Shown piece after piece: positions 27,725 through 38,393 of a stretch of 64,000 nucleotides of DNA; within the stretch, counting starts at the first letter, position 1, and each line of letters starts with the position of its first letter. The stretch is from positions 186,654 to 250,653 of the forward strand of contig NZ_JAKEVD010000003.1 in NCBI RefSeq assembly GCF_022398325.1. The letters run 5' to 3'. Made by a program: the position numbers and the translations under genes. The stretch comes from Shewanella sp. Isolate13. Lineage in GTDB: Bacteria; Pseudomonadota; Gammaproteobacteria; Enterobacterales; Shewanellaceae. The notes beneath the pieces were generated by a model. The model was not told the DNA's origin and did not search any database. It worked only from the letters and a program-made list of their open reading frames with translations.

Positions 27725-28810
27725 TTAACCTTCACCTAGTGCTGCAAGCATATCCGCCTGGTTTTCTTGGATAAGCGGCTCGATAACGCAATCGATGTCA
27801 CCTTCCATAAATTCGCCTAAGCGGTACAGAGTTAAGTTGATTCGGTGCTCACTCACTCGTCCTTGTGGGAAGTTATAGGTACGAATACGCTCCGAACGAT
27901 CACCACTGGTAACTAAGTTACGGCGAGTGCTTTCTTCTGCACTACGACGCTTCTCGTCTTCTACCGCTTGAATACGCGCAGACAGAACACTCATCGCCTG
28001 AGCACGGTTCTTATGCTGTGAACGCTGATCCTGACACTCAACAACGATACCCGTTGGAATATGGGTAATACGAATCGCAGAGTCGGTTTTGTTCACGTGC
28101 TGACCACCCGCACCTGATGCGCGGAAAGTATCAACCTTAAGATCGGCTTTGTTAATTTCAATCGCTTCGGCTTCTGGGATCTCAGGCAGTACAATCACAG
28201 TACAGGCTGAAGTATGCACGCGGCCTTGTGATTCTGTTTCAGGTACGCGCTGTACACGGTGTCCGCCTGACTCGAATTTCAACTTACCGTAAACACCGTC
28301 ACCACTGATCTTCGCAATCACTTCTTTAAAGCCGCCATGCTCACCTTCGTTGGTGTTCATAACTTCAATTTGCCAGCGCTTACTTTCAGCATATTTACTG
28401 TACATGCGGAACAGATCACCGGCAAAAATCGCTGCCTCATCGCCACCCGCACCCGCGCGGATCTCGATAAAGCAGTTATTATCATCGTTAGGATCTTTCG
28501 GAAGTAGTAAGATCTGCAATTCGGCTTCAAGAGTTACAATAGCTTCTTTAGCCGCTTTATATTCTTCCTGAGCCATCTCTTTTAGATCTGGATCATCCTC
28601 TTCCATCATCTCTTTAGCCGACTCAAAGTCTTCTTCGGCTTGTTGGTAAGACTTAAAAGCCTTTACCACATCTTCAAGTTGAGAATACTCTTTAGACAAG
28701 GCGCGGAAACGCTCCTGATCGGCAATAATGCTTGCATCGCTCAGTAACGCCAACACTTCTTCATTACGTTCAAGTAAGCCTTCAAGCTTACGAATCACAC
28801 TGTCCTTCAT
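27725..28810 (-). CDS. prfA: Peptide chain release factor 1
   Basis: Recognises UAA and UAG stop codons and triggers peptide release. The 361-residue protein has the usual RF1 length. The anticodon-like tripeptide is PET (residues 190-192) in [15 protein letters not shown], a PxT variant; the catalytic GGQ is at 235-237 in [13 protein letters not shown], the site methylated by the PrmC encoded next. The start ATG lies 13 bases after the hemA stop. Confidence 0.98.
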   Translation of the reverse strand: MKDSVIRKLEGLLERNEEVLALLSDASIIADQERFRALSKEYSQLEDVVKAFKSYQQAEEDFESAKEMMEEDDPDLKEMAQEEYKAAKEAIVTLEAELQILLLPKDPNDDNNCFIEIRAGAGGDEAAIFAGDLFRMYSKYAESKRWQIEVMNTNEGEHGGFKEVIAKISGDGVYGKLKFESGGHRVQRVPETESQGRVHTSACTVIVLPEIPEAEAIEINKADLKVDTFRASGAGGQHVNKTDSAIRITHIPTGIVVECQDQRSQHKNRAQAMSVLSARIQAVEDEKRRSAEESTRRNLVTSGDRSERIRTYNFPQGRVSEHRINLTLYRLGEFMEGDIDCVIEPLIQENQADMLAALGEG

Positions 28811-28823
28811 TAAAACGCTAACC

Positions 28824-30074
28824 TTAGTCTTTATCTAGTCCAAGCACAGCTCTTAATTGTCCAAGAGAATTCAGGTCCCCTTGTCGACTCGCAGCGGTAA
28901 GCGCTTGTGTCGGCGCATGGATCAGTTTGTTGGTAAGCTTATTGGCTAGCTCTAGCAAGACCTGCTCACTATTACCGCCTTGGGCCAACTTGTTGACCGC
29001 TCGCTCTACCAGCTCATCTTTAATCGCCATACTTTGAGTGCGATATTCACGGATGCTGTCTACCGACTCTAGGGAGCGGATCCATTCCATAAATTGATAA
29101 GCTTGATCTTCTGCAATTAATTCTGCTTGCTCGGCGGCCTCTCTTCGAGACGCCATATTCTGTTCAATAATGCTTTGTAGGTCATCCACGGTATAGAGGA
29201 ATGCATCATCTAAATCCGCGACTTCGGCCTCGATATCTCGAGGAACTGCTATATCAACCAATAACATAGGTTGATGACGACGCTGCTTAAGCGCTTTTTC
29301 TACCATGCCTTTACCAAGAATTGGTAATGGGCTAGCCGTAGAGGATATCACGATATCGGCCTTAGGGAGAAAATCTGGGATCTGTTCTAGTGTAATTGCT
29401 GTCGCACCGAACTCATCACACATAGCTTCCGCACGTGAAACGGTACGGTTTGCAACCACCATGGTTTTAACACCATTGTCTTTTAGGTGGCGCGCAACAA
29501 GCTCAATAGTCTCACCCGCACCGACTAATAATACCTGAGTCGTACTGAGTGATGAGAAAATATGCTTAGCCATGCTGACGGCGGCAAATGCCACAGAGAC
29601 GGCGGCGGCGCCAATCTCGGTTTCGGTACGGATCTTTTTAGCCACAGAAAAGGTATTTTGAAACAACCTGTCCATTGTGGTCGCAACGGTGCCCGCCTCT
29701 TTCGCTTTCACAAAAGATTGCTTCACTTGACCGAGAATTTGCGGTTCGCCCAAAATGAGTGAATCGAGTCCAGCAGAGACGCGCATCAAATGTTTGACCG
29801 CTTCCTGACCTTTATATTGGTATAGACAAGGCTCAACGTCTTCGTGGGAAAGTTGATGGTAATCCTCCAACCAGGCAACAACGTCAGCAGCTTCACTGTT
29901 GTTACAGTAAAGTTCTGTACGATTACAGGTGGAGATGATGACGGCTTCGCCTGATTGAGTACTAGCAGCTAGACTCTTCATGGCATCATGAATTTTATCT
30001 GGACCGAATGCGACTTTTTCTCGCAGATCGACCGTGGCCGTTTTATGGTTAATTCCGATTGCTACAAGGCTCAT
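28824..30074 (-). CDS. hemA: Glutamyl-tRNA reductase
   Basis: NADPH-dependent reduction of glutamyl-tRNA to glutamate-1-semialdehyde, the committed step of tetrapyrrole synthesis by the C5 route. The 416-residue product has the catalytic Cys50 in [10 protein letters not shown], a nucleotide-binding [17 protein letters not shown] and the C-terminal dimerisation domain ([22 protein letters not shown]). First gene of hemA-prfA-prmC, divergent from lolB across 269 bases that hold promoters for both directions. Confidence 0.97.
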   Translation of the reverse strand: MSLVAIGINHKTATVDLREKVAFGPDKIHDAMKSLAASTQSGEAVIISTCNRTELYCNNSEAADVVAWLEDYHQLSHEDVEPCLYQYKGQEAVKHLMRVSAGLDSLILGEPQILGQVKQSFVKAKEAGTVATTMDRLFQNTFSVAKKIRTETEIGAAAVSVAFAAVSMAKHIFSSLSTTQVLLVGAGETIELVARHLKDNGVKTMVVANRTVSRAEAMCDEFGATAITLEQIPDFLPKADIVISSTASPLPILGKGMVEKALKQRRHQPMLLVDIAVPRDIEAEVADLDDAFLYTVDDLQSIIEQNMASRREAAEQAELIAEDQAYQFMEWIRSLESVDSIREYRTQSMAIKDELVERAVNKLAQGGNSEQVLLELANKLTNKLIHAPTQALTAASRQGDLNSLGQLRAVLGLDKD

Positions 30075-30343
30075 TTGACTCGTTCTGGACTCTTGGGCAT
30101 CTCATTTATTGGTGCCATTCTACTGAATTGGTATTGTTAAAAACAGAATACGCTTAACAAAACCGAATAATAATCTCTGTTCTTACCCATTTTTTCAATT
30201 AGCATCACTTTTTTAACTATTCATATATAGTTATGTCACGCATTAACGACATTGAGCATTGTATAAATTTATATTTTTGCATATGGGCATTGGTAAATCA
30301 TCCAACCCCTCGTATCATAAGGGCTCTTTTATATCAGTAATAG

Positions 30344-31003
30344 ATGAATAATTTGAGACGTATCACAAAAAACACTTATCTTTGGGTGATGCTGGGCACT
30401 CTTTTAGTTAGTGGTTGCTCAACAACCATACCAGACAACCTCGTTCCCGTCTCTGTTAACAAAGTGCAGCAGGCTGGCGCATGGGAGATGCAGGGTAAGC
30501 TTGCGGTGAGAACCCCCCAAGACAAGTTCAGCACTAATCTATATTGGCTCCATAGCCCTACGCATGATGAGCTAAAGCTGACGACTATGCTGGGTACGAC
30601 AGTTTTATCGCTACAGAGTCGAGCCGGCGAAGCCACGCTGGAAGTCGATGGCCGGACCTACACAGATAGCGACCCTCAACGTCTTCTTACCCGAGTCTCG
30701 GGTTGGTCAATACCGATTGACTCACTACCACTTTGGATCACAGGCCAATTAACAGTGGGCGACAAATTGATGGCTAAAGACGCCCAAGGTCGTCCCGCGA
30801 AGCTGGTTAACTCTGAGCAACTCCCTCCCTGGGAAGTGGACTTTAAGAGCTGGCAGGTGCAAAGCGGTGCCGAAGTCCCACGTTTACTTAATCTACGACG
30901 TGGAGACGTACGCTTAAAACTACAACTCAACCAGTGGCAGGCTTTAGCTCCACAAGATACGACGCTTATTAAGCTGGCGTCACAAACCGAGAATTCTTTA
31001 TGA
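30344..31003 (+). CDS. lolB: Outer membrane lipoprotein LolB
   Basis: Outer membrane receptor that accepts lipoproteins from LolA and inserts them into the outer membrane. The 219-residue product has a lipoprotein signal ending LLVSGC (Cys25) and an N-terminal basic region [41 protein letters not shown] is the LolB core start, followed by the unclosed beta-barrel strands and a conserved PLWITGQL. It is the first gene of lolB-ispE-prs; its stop overlaps the ispE start (ATGA). Confidence 0.93.
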   Translation: MNNLRRITKNTYLWVMLGTLLVSGCSTTIPDNLVPVSVNKVQQAGAWEMQGKLAVRTPQDKFSTNLYWLHSPTHDELKLTTMLGTTVLSLQSRAGEATLEVDGRTYTDSDPQRLLTRVSGWSIPIDSLPLWITGQLTVGDKLMAKDAQGRPAKLVNSEQLPPWEVDFKSWQVQSGAEVPRLLNLRRGDVRLKLQLNQWQALAPQDTTLIKLASQTENSL

Positions 31004-31854
31004 CAGCGCCACTTTCTTTAGGCTGGCCCGCACCGGCTAAACTCAACCTGTTTCTGCATATCAATGCTCGACGCAGCGATGGCTATCACGAGCTGCAAAC
31101 TCTGTTTCAATTCGTTGAGCATTGTGACTACCTAGATTTTAAAGTGTTAGATAAGCCAACCCTGAAATTACATTCGAATATGTCGGCAGTTGTTGCTGAC
31201 AGCGATAACTTAATTCTCAGAGCCGCAAAATCACTGCAACAACGAACAAATTGTCAACTTGGCGCTGAAATTTGGCTCGATAAACGCCTACCAATGGGCG
31301 GCGGTCTCGGCGGCGGCTCCTCCGATGCGGCAACAACATTGGTCGCCCTTAATCAACTTTGGCAAACAGGGCTATCCACAACGGAACTTTGCGAACTAGG
31401 ATTAAAGCTAGGTGCGGATGTTCCTGTTTTTATTAATGGTTTTGCGGCCTTTGCCGAAGGTGTGGGTGAAAAACTACAAAACGTTGAGCCAGCCCAGCCT
31501 TGGTATCTGGTGTTAGTGCCTCAGGTGCATGTTTCTACAGCGGAAGTATTTCAAGACCCCGATCTACCTCGAAGCACACCAAAGTTAAGTCTAGAGTCAT
31601 TAATGAACAGCCCTTGGCAAAATGACTGTCAAAGATTAGTCGCAAAACGCTACCCTCAAGTTGCCAAAACCTTAGACTGGCTGCTAGAATATGCGCCGTC
31701 CAGAATGACCGGAACAGGAGCATGTGTTTTTGGTCAATTCGAACAGGAGCAACAAGCTAAAGATGTATTGGCGAAATTGCCTGCATCAATACAAGGCTTT
31801 GTCGCGAAAGGGGCAAATAAATCGCCGTTAATGCTGAGATTAACTCAGTGTTAA
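31000..31854 (+). CDS. ispE: 4-diphosphocytidyl-2-C-methyl-D-erythritol kinase
   Basis: GHMP-superfamily kinase of the MEP isoprenoid pathway. The 284-residue product shows [30 protein letters not shown], with the conserved catalytic-lobe residues, [22 protein letters not shown] (ATP-binding loop) and [18 protein letters not shown] [15 protein letters not shown] near the C-terminus. Start ATG is embedded in the lolB stop, so the two are translationally coupled. Confidence 0.96.
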   Translation: MTAPLSLGWPAPAKLNLFLHINARRSDGYHELQTLFQFVEHCDYLDFKVLDKPTLKLHSNMSAVVADSDNLILRAAKSLQQRTNCQLGAEIWLDKRLPMGGGLGGGSSDAATTLVALNQLWQTGLSTTELCELGLKLGADVPVFINGFAAFAEGVGEKLQNVEPAQPWYLVLVPQVHVSTAEVFQDPDLPRSTPKLSLESLMNSPWQNDCQRLVAKRYPQVAKTLDWLLEYAPSRMTGTGACVFGQFEQEQQAKDVLAKLPASIQGFVAKGANKSPLMLRLTQC

Positions 31855-31917
31855 CCACTCTCTGGGATACGATTAATCCCAGCCACAATCATGAAGCATA
31901 CGCCTGAGGTTCCTACA

Positions 31918-32865
31918 GTGCCTGACATTAAACTTTTTGCCGGTAACGCTACACCTAGTCTCGCTAAGAAGATAGCCGATCGTCTATTTTGTAAACTTGG
32001 AGACGCGGAAGTAGGCGTTTTCAGTGACGGCGAAATCAGTGTCCAAATTAATGAAAATGTACGTGGTGCGGATGTGTTCATCATTCAATCTACTTGCGCT
32101 CCTACTAACGATAACCTAATGGAACTTATCGTTATGGTTGACGCGCTTCGTCGTGCATCAGCTGGTCGTATTACAGCAGTTATTCCTTACTTTGGTTACG
32201 CGCGTCAGGACCGTCGTGTTCGTAGTGCTCGTGTACCTATCACTGCTAAAGTTGTTGCAGATTTCTTATCAAGCGTTGGTGTTGACCGCGTATTGACATG
32301 TGATCTACACGCTGAGCAAATCCAAGGTTTCTTCGACGTTCCAGTTGATAACGTATTCGGTAGCCCAGTACTGCTAGAAGACATGTTAGCGAAGAACCTA
32401 GAAAACCCTGTAGTTGTTTCTCCTGACATCGGTGGTGTTGTACGCGCTCGTGCAGTCGCTAAGTTACTCGATGATTCAGACTTAGCAATTATTGATAAGC
32501 GTCGCCCACAGGCGAACGTTGCTCAAGTAATGCATATCATTGGTGACGTTCAAGGGCGTGATTGCATCATCGTTGATGACATGATCGATACTGGTGGCAC
32601 GCTATGTAAAGCAGCTGAAGCACTGAAAGAGCACGGTGCAAACCGCGTATTCGCTTACGCAACTCACCCAGTTTTCTCTGGCAATGCAGCTAAGAACATC
32701 GCTGAGTCTGTAATCGATGAAGTTATCGTAACCGACACTATCCCACTAAGCCCTGAAATTGCGGCTCTAGACAAAGTATCTCAATTGACTATGTCTACAG
32801 TTATGGCTGAAGCGATTCGCCGTGTAAGCAACGAAGAGTCAATCTCTGCAATGTTCAAGCACTAA
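31918..32865 (+). CDS. prs: Ribose-phosphate pyrophosphokinase (PRPP synthetase)
   Basis: Makes PRPP from ribose-5-phosphate and ATP for nucleotide, histidine, tryptophan and NAD synthesis. I start at GTG 31918, giving 315 residues starting [19 protein letters not shown], the same length and start type as in Escherichia; GAGG lies 8 bases upstream. An ATG at 31891 would add nine residues without a good ribosome-binding site. Signatures are [27 protein letters not shown] and the PRPP loop [15 protein letters not shown]. Last gene of lolB-ispE-prs. Confidence 0.97.
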   Translation: MPDIKLFAGNATPSLAKKIADRLFCKLGDAEVGVFSDGEISVQINENVRGADVFIIQSTCAPTNDNLMELIVMVDALRRASAGRITAVIPYFGYARQDRRVRSARVPITAKVVADFLSSVGVDRVLTCDLHAEQIQGFFDVPVDNVFGSPVLLEDMLAKNLENPVVVSPDIGGVVRARAVAKLLDDSDLAIIDKRRPQANVAQVMHIIGDVQGRDCIIVDDMIDTGGTLCKAAEALKEHGANRVFAYATHPVFSGNAAKNIAESVIDEVIVTDTIPLSPEIAALDKVSQLTMSTVMAEAIRRVSNEESISAMFKH

Positions 32866-32907
32866 TTCATAGCCAATGCTAAGAGCTAGTCCGGCAAGAT
32901 AGAGATG

Positions 32908-32938
32908 AAAAACGCACTCCTTTGAGTGCGTTTTTTTT
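32908..32938. terminator. Bidirectional terminator after prs
   Basis: AAAAACGCACTC and GAGTGCGTTTTTTTT pair over a short loop. The eight T residues make it strong in the prs direction; it can also end the converging minus-strand genes. Confidence 0.9.
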
Positions 32939-32968
32939 ATGCCAACAAATTACCGTTTTCAGTCATTA

Positions 32969-33385
32969 CTACTCAACAAACCTACGCTTCAGGGCATCGT
33001 CTCTTACCGCTAGTGTAATGTCATAGGCAATACTACGGCGTAGTTTAACCAGCCAGCCATCAACCTTGCCCATATCGACTTTACAGCTCTTCTTGCCACA
33101 ATCTGGACGCTCTGCACTGATAAACTTAACGGCAACGCTGTTATCCTTTACCATCAGCTCCGTTGTTATCTTATAGGTCTTATAATCTAAATTTGCGTAT
33201 CTAATACCAGATTCATCTTTGCTAAATACCCAATGATTACGTTTAACCGCATCAGTCAGCATACTATCTAAGTCTGTTATATAGGTACCGTAAGGGATCG
33301 GGTCTTGATAAAGTTTCAGCTCACTAGCCGTAACAGTCATGACTCCAATACAGCTTACTAGCAGACCTGCTATGATTTTTCTCAT
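32969..33385 (-). CDS. Small secreted protein of unknown function (138 residues)
   Basis: I do not recognise a family. The product has a clear signal peptide (MRKIIAGLLVSCIGVMTVTASE) and a mature part of about 118 residues. It contains HWVFSKDESGIRYANLDYKTYKITTEL, a pair of Cys in DCGKKSCK likely to form a disulfide, and a C-terminal helix VDGWLVKLRRSIAYDITLAV. The same pattern recurs in the upstream gene (33405-33863): W-V-F/Y, G-x-x-x-A-x-x-D-Y, two Cys, then LR-x-SI. The two are likely paralogues in one operon, 19 bases apart. They sit between prs and the tRNA array. Confidence 0.75.
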   Translation of the reverse strand: MRKIIAGLLVSCIGVMTVTASELKLYQDPIPYGTYITDLDSMLTDAVKRNHWVFSKDESGIRYANLDYKTYKITTELMVKDNSVAVKFISAERPDCGKKSCKVDMGKVDGWLVKLRRSIAYDITLAVRDDALKRRFVE

Positions 33386-33404
33386 CTAGATATCCTTAAC
33401 GTGT

Positions 33405-33863
33405 TTAAAACCGTGACAGTTGCTTGCTGATGCTATTTCTAAGGTTTTTAATGTAGTTGTAATAACCTCGGCTGTTCTTATAGCAGATATCGTCTACCAG
33501 CTTCTTACACACATAATCGCCAAGCGCATCATGATATTTAAGTTGTACCAAAGACTGGTCATACTCTATTCGCATCACATTGGTATCGCCACGGTAGTCG
33601 AACCGCGCCAAGATGTAACCATCTCCCTCGCCTTGATAAACCCAAGCGAAACCTTTGGTGGTCAACATCCCCTCTAAGATCCCATAACGGATTTTATCAA
33701 GATCATTAGTTCCGGTTTCAATTTCTTTATGAACCGCCCTAATGTAACGATCAGAAGACTTAGGCTTGATCTTGTCGTTGATTTCAAGTGTCGTTGGTGC
33801 GGCTTGAACGGCACAACTCGCTGACAACAAACACCCTAGAGATAAGGCGACTAAAGGCCTCAT
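33405..33863 (-). CDS. Small secreted protein, paralogue of its downstream neighbour (152 residues)
   Basis: Exported protein of unknown function. MRPLVALSLGCLLSASCAVQAAP is a signal peptide. I choose ATG 33861-33863 because AAGGAG lies 8 bases upstream; a GTG nine bases earlier overlaps that site. The mature part contains GFAWVYQGEGDGYILARFDYRGDTN, a Cys pair in YVCKKLVDDICYK and a C-terminal YNYIKNLRNSISKQLSRF. Its order of features matches the following gene. It is the first gene of a two-gene operon. Confidence 0.75.
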   Translation of the reverse strand: MRPLVALSLGCLLSASCAVQAAPTTLEINDKIKPKSSDRYIRAVHKEIETGTNDLDKIRYGILEGMLTTKGFAWVYQGEGDGYILARFDYRGDTNVMRIEYDQSLVQLKYHDALGDYVCKKLVDDICYKNSRGYYNYIKNLRNSISKQLSRF

Positions 33864-33926
33864 AGTATTCACTCCTTGAAATGATAAAGCAGAATCCTAG
33901 CACAGATTTTAACCAGCAGTGATGAA

Positions 33927-34100
33927 CTTATACCAATCAATATAAGAAGTTGATCAACTCATAACATTTTTTGGCAAACTCATTCAAGGCGAATAACTGA
34001 AAGTATACTTGTTCCCTTGTGAAGCTTTTCAACGCAGAAGTAGGCAGTCAAAAACGCTCCAGAATGGTGACCAAATCTTTATGCGGATTGGTATTATAAG
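33927..34100. repeat. MITE-like element with inverted CTTATA..CCAATC ends
   Basis: The left end reads CTTATACCAATC (33927-33938), and the right end, read on the minus strand, is CTTATAATACCAATC (34086-34100). The inside has no coding capacity. Small size, inverted ends and no ORF fit a non-autonomous element or a dispersed intergenic repeat. A further left-end copy lies at 36294-36305, on the far side of the tRNA array. Confidence 0.5.
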
Positions 34101-34159
34101 AGTGCAAAGAAAAATAGGAGAAGATCAGCATCGAAGCTAAGAATAGAAATGCAGAAAAC

Positions 34160-34187
34160 AAAAAGCCCATCCGAAGATGGGCTTTTT
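34160..34187 (-). terminator. Terminator of the Met/Leu/Gln tRNA array
   Basis: AAAAAGCCCATC and GATGGGCTTTTT form a strong stem just 7 bases after the last tRNA-Gln on the minus strand, ending in T residues. Confidence 0.9.
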
Positions 34188-34193
34188 GGTATA

Positions 34194-34268
34194 TGGCTGG
34201 GGTACCAGGATTCGAACCTGGGAATGCCGAGATCAAAACCCGGTGCCTTACCGCTTGGCGATACCCCA
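34194..34268 (-). tRNA. tRNA-Gln (UUG), copy 1, last of the array
   Basis: 75 bases including the encoded CCA end. The anticodon loop reads TTTTGAT, giving anticodon TTG. The T-loop is TTCGAAT, whereas the other four copies have TTCAAAT. Confidence 0.97.
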
Positions 34269-34316
34269 ATCAAACTTTCTAACTCATAACAAGCCTTGGC
34301 TCATCATGTAAATAAA

Positions 34317-34401
<85 letters not shown>

Positions 34402-34470
34402 ACTGCATCTAGTTTTACATCTAGATTAAGATGCTTCTAGTTTACATCTAGAAAAAGATGATACAAAAAA

Positions 34471-34545
34471 TGGCTGGGGTACCAGGATTTGAACCTGGGA
34501 ATGCCGAGATCAAAACCCGGTGCCTTACCGCTTGGCGATACCCCA
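34471..34545 (-). tRNA. tRNA-Gln (UUG), copy 2
   Basis: 75 bases including CCA; anticodon TTG; T-loop TTCAAAT. Confidence 0.97.
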
Positions 34546-34565
34546 ATAAATCTTGTTTAATTCGA

Positions 34566-34650
<85 letters not shown>

Positions 34651-34746
34651 ATCGAATTTTACTGCAAGTCGCCTCGCTTCACCTTGTTAGTTTAAGACAT
34701 TAGTCTATCGTCTATCAAGGTAGGTCAATAACTCAACCTTAAAAAA

Positions 34747-34821
34747 TGGCTGGGGTACCAGGATTTGAACCTGGGAATGCCGAGATCAAAACCCGGTGCC
34801 TTACCGCTTGGCGATACCCCA
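34747..34821 (-). tRNA. tRNA-Gln (UUG), copy 3
   Basis: 75 bases including CCA; anticodon TTG; T-loop TTCAAAT. Confidence 0.97.
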
Positions 34822-34869
34822 ATCAATCTTTCTTGCGCATAACCAGCCTAAGCTAGCCATGCTAAATAA

Positions 34870-34954
<85 letters not shown>

Positions 34955-35088
34955 ACTGCATCTAGTTTTACATCTCGATTAAGATGGTGTTCTAGCATGG
35001 CGAGTCTAACCTCAACAGCCACCACTCTCACACAAAATCGATTTTTACATCTAGATTAAGATGCTTCTAGTTTACATCTAGAAAAAGA

Positions 35089-35165
35089 TGGTAGCAATGG
35101 CGGGACTTGAACCTGCGACCCCAGCATTATGAGTGCTGTGCTCTAACCAGCTGAGCTACATTGCC
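35089..35165 (-). tRNA. tRNA-Met (CAU, elongator), copy 1
   Basis: 77 bases including CCA. Anticodon loop CTCATAA gives CAT. The 5' end GGCAATG pairs fully with the 3' side, which is the elongator pattern rather than the unpaired first base of the initiator. It is 5 bases from the preceding tRNA-Gln. Confidence 0.97.
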
Positions 35166-35170
35166 AAAGA

Positions 35171-35245
35171 TGGCTGGGGTACCAGGATTTGAACCTGGGA
35201 ATGCCGAGATCAAAACCCGGTGCCTTACCGCTTGGCGATACCCCA
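35171..35245 (-). tRNA. tRNA-Gln (UUG), copy 4
   Basis: 75 bases including CCA; anticodon TTG; separated from the next tRNA-Met by 5 bases. Confidence 0.97.
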
Positions 35246-35292
35246 ATCGATCTTTTTATACATAACAAGCCTTAGCTCGTCATGTTGAATAA

Positions 35293-35377
<85 letters not shown>

Positions 35378-35587
35378 ACTGCATCTGTTTTTACATCTTG
35401 ATTAAGATGGCGTTCAAAAATGTAGTATGTCTAACCTCAACATCCACCACTCTCAAACTAAACCTTTTTTACATCTTGATTAAGATGGTGTTCAAACGTG
35501 ACATGTCTAACCTCAACAGCCACCACTCTCACACAAGATCAAGTTTTACATCCTGATTAAGATGACTCTAGTTTACATCTAGAAAGA

Positions 35588-35664
35588 TGGTAGCAATGGC
35601 GGGACTTGAACCTGCGACCCCAGCATTATGAGTGCTGTGCTCTAACCAGCTGAGCTACATTGCC
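35588..35664 (-). tRNA. tRNA-Met (CAU, elongator), copy 2
   Basis: 77 bases including CCA; anticodon CAT; identical in layout to the first copy and 5 bases from tRNA-Gln copy 5. Confidence 0.97.
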
Positions 35665-35669
35665 AAAGA

Positions 35670-35744
35670 TGGCTGGGGTACCAGGATTTGAACCTGGGAA
35701 TGCCGAGATCAAAACCCGGTGCCTTACCGCTTGGCGATACCCCA
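35670..35744 (-). tRNA. tRNA-Gln (UUG), copy 5
   Basis: 75 bases including CCA; anticodon TTG. Confidence 0.97.
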
Positions 35745-35791
35745 AAAATCTTGCTTTCAGTAACAAGCCTAAGCTCATCACTTAAATTAAA

Positions 35792-35876
<85 letters not shown>

Positions 35877-35934
35877 ACAACATCTGTTTTTACATCTCGA
35901 TTAAGATGGTGCCAACTAAGTTGACTAAAGAAGA

Positions 35935-36011
35935 TGGTAGCAATGGCGGGACTTGAACCTGCGACCCCAGCATTATGAGTGCTGTGCTCTAACCAGCTGA
36001 GCTACATTGCC
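35935..36011 (-). tRNA. tRNA-Met (CAU, elongator), copy 3, first of the array
   Basis: 77 bases including CCA; anticodon CAT. It is the promoter-proximal gene of the array. Confidence 0.97.
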
Positions 36012-36050
36012 ATCTTTCTTTTTCGCCCCCCAGTCTGGGGAACGGGGCGT

Positions 36051-36079
36051 ATTATGCTTATTCGGGGTAATCAGGTCAA
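36051..36079 (-). promoter_or_regulatory. Promoter of the Met/Leu/Gln tRNA array
   Basis: On the minus strand TTGACC (36074-36079) and CATAAT (36051-36056) are separated by exactly 17 bases. The stretch after the -10, ACGCCCCG, is GC-rich, the discriminator typical of stable-RNA promoters under stringent (ppGpp/DksA) control. The first tRNA starts about 33 bases after the predicted transcription start. Confidence 0.8.
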
Positions 36080-36291
36080 CTGCTTTTTTTCGCAAATTTA
36101 CCGAAAAAGCATTGTTAGGCGATAACTTCACCAAACTGAGCAACAGACATTCAAAAAAGCGCCTTTTGTCAGAGAATTTTAGCAGTTTTTACTCACAAAC
36201 TGACCTGCAACAGTGGCCTTACACACCTAGACCACGTCTTATTCTGTCAAAATCCCCCGCTTTGGATCCGCCTAACTTACGAAAACCAAGC

Positions 36292-36306
36292 AACTTATAC
36301 CAATCA
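36292..36306. repeat. 15-bp direct repeat, right copy
   Basis: AACTTATACCAATCA is identical to 33925-33939, the left end of the MITE-like element. The two copies flank the whole tRNA array in the same orientation. Confidence 0.6.
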
Positions 36307-36352
36307 CTATCAGGCAATGTCATAGGCCGGTGTTTGTTCAAGGCCTAGATAC

Positions 36353-36373
36353 AAAAACGGCGACTATAATAAG
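36353..36373 (-). terminator. Terminator of ychF
   Basis: AAAACGGCGACT and AGTCGCCGTTT flank a small AT loop 30 bases after the ychF stop; T residues follow on the minus strand. Confidence 0.8.
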
Positions 36374-36403
36374 TCGCCGTTTATTATCAAGGTAGCGTCA
36401 AGC

Positions 36404-37495
36404 TTATACGTTAAATAGGAAATGCATTACATCGCCATCTTTTACGGTATAAGTCTTACCTTCTACGCGAAGCTTACCTGCTTCTTTCGCGCCGGCTTCA
36501 CCTTTATAAGTAATGAAATCTTCATAAGACATAACCTGTGCACGGATAAAGCCACGCTCGAAGTCAGTATGAATAACACCAGCAGCCTGTGGGGCACTCG
36601 CTCCAACACGAACAGTCCAAGCACGTACTTCTTTAACACCAGCGGTAAAGTAAGTTTGTAGGCTTAGTAGATCGTAACCAGCACGAATAACGCGATCAAG
36701 ACCAGGCTCTTCTAAACCTAGATCGGCCATGAACTCTTCACGGTCTTCTGCGTCCATCTCGGCAAGCTCAGACTCAATTGCCGCACATACTGCAACAACT
36801 ACTGCGTTTTCTTCAGCAGCAATAGCCTTTACGGTATCTAGATGAGGGTTATTTTCAAAACCATCTTCAGATACGTTAGCGATGTACATGGTTGGCTTTA
36901 ACGTTAGGAAGTTTAAGTAACCAACTGCCGCCAGCTCTTCTTTAGTTAGCTCCATTGAACGTAGCATTTTGCCTTCGTCTAACACTGGACGCATTTTTTC
37001 AAGCACGCTCACTTCAAACTTAGCATCAGCGTCACCGCCTTTAGCACGCTTTGCCTGACGTGTAATTGCACGCTCACATGAATCTAGGTCGGCTAGTGCA
37101 AGCTCGGTGTTAATTACTTCGATATCACTTGCAGGTGACACCTTGTTCGCTACGTGAACAATGTTATCGTCTTCAAAACAACGAACAACATGGCCAATCG
37201 CATCGGTTTCACGGATGTTAGCTAGGAACTTGTTACCTAGACCTTCACCTTTAGATGCGCCAGCAACTAGACCAGCGATATCCACAAACTCCATCGTTGT
37301 AGCCAATACACGCTCAGGCTTCACAATTTCAGCCAATGCGTCTAAACGTGGATCCGGTACAGGAACAACGCCAGTATTAGGTTCAATTGTACAGAACGGG
37401 AAGTTTGACGCTTCGATACCAGCTTTCGTTAGTGCGTTGAAGAGTGTTGATTTACCAACGTTTGGCAGGCCTACGATGCCACATTTGAAACCCAT
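36404..37495 (-). CDS. ychF: Redox-regulated ATPase YchF (OBG family)
   Basis: Universally conserved OLA1/YchF P-loop ATPase, linked to ribosomes and oxidative stress. The 363-residue product has the G1 loop [18 protein letters not shown], switch region [53 protein letters not shown], and a C-terminal TGS domain. The G4 motif differs from NKxD, as known for this family, which prefers ATP. It follows pth by 52 bases on the minus strand, the usual pairing. Confidence 0.97.
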   Translation of the reverse strand: MGFKCGIVGLPNVGKSTLFNALTKAGIEASNFPFCTIEPNTGVVPVPDPRLDALAEIVKPERVLATTMEFVDIAGLVAGASKGEGLGNKFLANIRETDAIGHVVRCFEDDNIVHVANKVSPASDIEVINTELALADLDSCERAITRQAKRAKGGDADAKFEVSVLEKMRPVLDEGKMLRSMELTKEELAAVGYLNFLTLKPTMYIANVSEDGFENNPHLDTVKAIAAEENAVVVAVCAAIESELAEMDAEDREEFMADLGLEEPGLDRVIRAGYDLLSLQTYFTAGVKEVRAWTVRVGASAPQAAGVIHTDFERGFIRAQVMSYEDFITYKGEAGAKEAGKLRVEGKTYTVKDGDVMHFLFNV

Positions 37496-37547
37496 ATTGT
37501 TACCTTTATATCAATGAATGACTTGGAGCTTCGCTCCAAGCACTTGT

Positions 37548-38132
37548 TTAAGCTTTAAAAGAATGCAGTCTATGCATCGCCTTTGCCATATCTTGGTTGA
37601 ACAAGACCTCTGTCGAACGTACCGCTTCATCAACTGCGGCGTCCATCAGCTCTTGATCCGTTGGAGAGGCTTTACTCAGCACATAATTGCTCACCTGACT
37701 CTTATCGCCAGGATGGCCTATGCCGATCCGCAGTCGATAAAAGCCTTTATCATTAGCTAATTTTGCAATGATATCTTTAAGACCGTTATGACCACCATGA
37801 CCACCGCCCAACTTAAACTTTGCAACACCCGGTGGCATATCTAGCTCATCGTGTGCAACTAATATCTCTTCTGGTGCGATGCGGAAAAAATTCGCTAACG
37901 CACCAACCGACTTACCACTTAAATTCATAAAGGTCGTCGGAATTAATAGACGAACATCTTTACCATGCAGCGTCACTCTTGCCGTCATGCCAAAGTATTT
38001 GCTGTCTAATGTTAACGTGGCACCACAGACTCTAGCGAGTTCCTCAACGTACCACGCACCTGCATTATGGCGAGTCCGTTCATACTGTGCGCCGGGGTTT
38101 GCAAGCCCAACTATCAGTTTTATATTGCTCAT
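37548..38132 (-). CDS. pth: Peptidyl-tRNA hydrolase
   Basis: Releases peptide from peptidyl-tRNA that dropped off ribosomes. The 194-residue product shows [28 protein letters not shown] with the catalytic His, [41 protein letters not shown] and [12 protein letters not shown]. It is first of a pth-ychF operon and lies beside a tRNA array. Confidence 0.97.
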   Translation of the reverse strand: MSNIKLIVGLANPGAQYERTRHNAGAWYVEELARVCGATLTLDSKYFGMTARVTLHGKDVRLLIPTTFMNLSGKSVGALANFFRIAPEEILVAHDELDMPPGVAKFKLGGGHGGHNGLKDIIAKLANDKGFYRLRIGIGHPGDKSQVSNYVLSKASPTDQELMDAAVDEAVRSTEVLFNQDMAKAMHRLHSFKA

Positions 38133-38340
38133 AGTACCAGTCTGTTATTACCTAACTTAGGTTTTGTCGCCGAGCCAATCAGCCAGCAGCAAAATTAAAA
38201 ACGCGACATTTTAGCACTCAAATAGCCTGCCAACAAATTATACGCAAATTTACACTTTTCACTGTACTGAACCAGCCCATTTTCGCCCCTAGCTTTACTC
38301 CCATCCCCCAATGCAAAACAGCAAGTCGATCAATACCCCA

Positions 38341-38368
38341 AAAAAAACCGAATGCTCAGCATTCGGTT
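38341..38368 (-). terminator. Terminator of ubiF
   Basis: AACCGAATGCT and AGCATTCGGTT form an 11-base stem with a minimal loop; eight T residues follow on the minus strand. Confidence 0.85.
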
Positions 38369-38393
38369 ATTCTCTTTAAGAAACGACTCTAAC

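Larger units (their letters stand above)
33873..34193. other. Intergenic region with a MITE-like repeat and the tRNA-array terminator
   Basis: This stretch between the secreted-protein pair and the last tRNA gene has no ORF that looks real. It holds a roughly 174-base element with short inverted ends (33927-34100) and the terminator of the tRNA array. Confidence 0.6.
36012..36403. other. Intergenic region between the tRNA array and ychF
   Basis: It holds the tRNA promoter, a copy of AACTTATACCAATCA (36292-36306) and the ychF terminator. A 113-codon plus-strand frame (36007-36348) reads backwards over the promoter and has no protein-like character; I see no gene. Confidence 0.6.

Noticed and set aside
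36007..36348. 113-codon plus-strand ORF next to the tRNA array
   Set aside because: It runs antisense over the consensus tRNA promoter, lacks a ribosome-binding site and has no protein-like composition.
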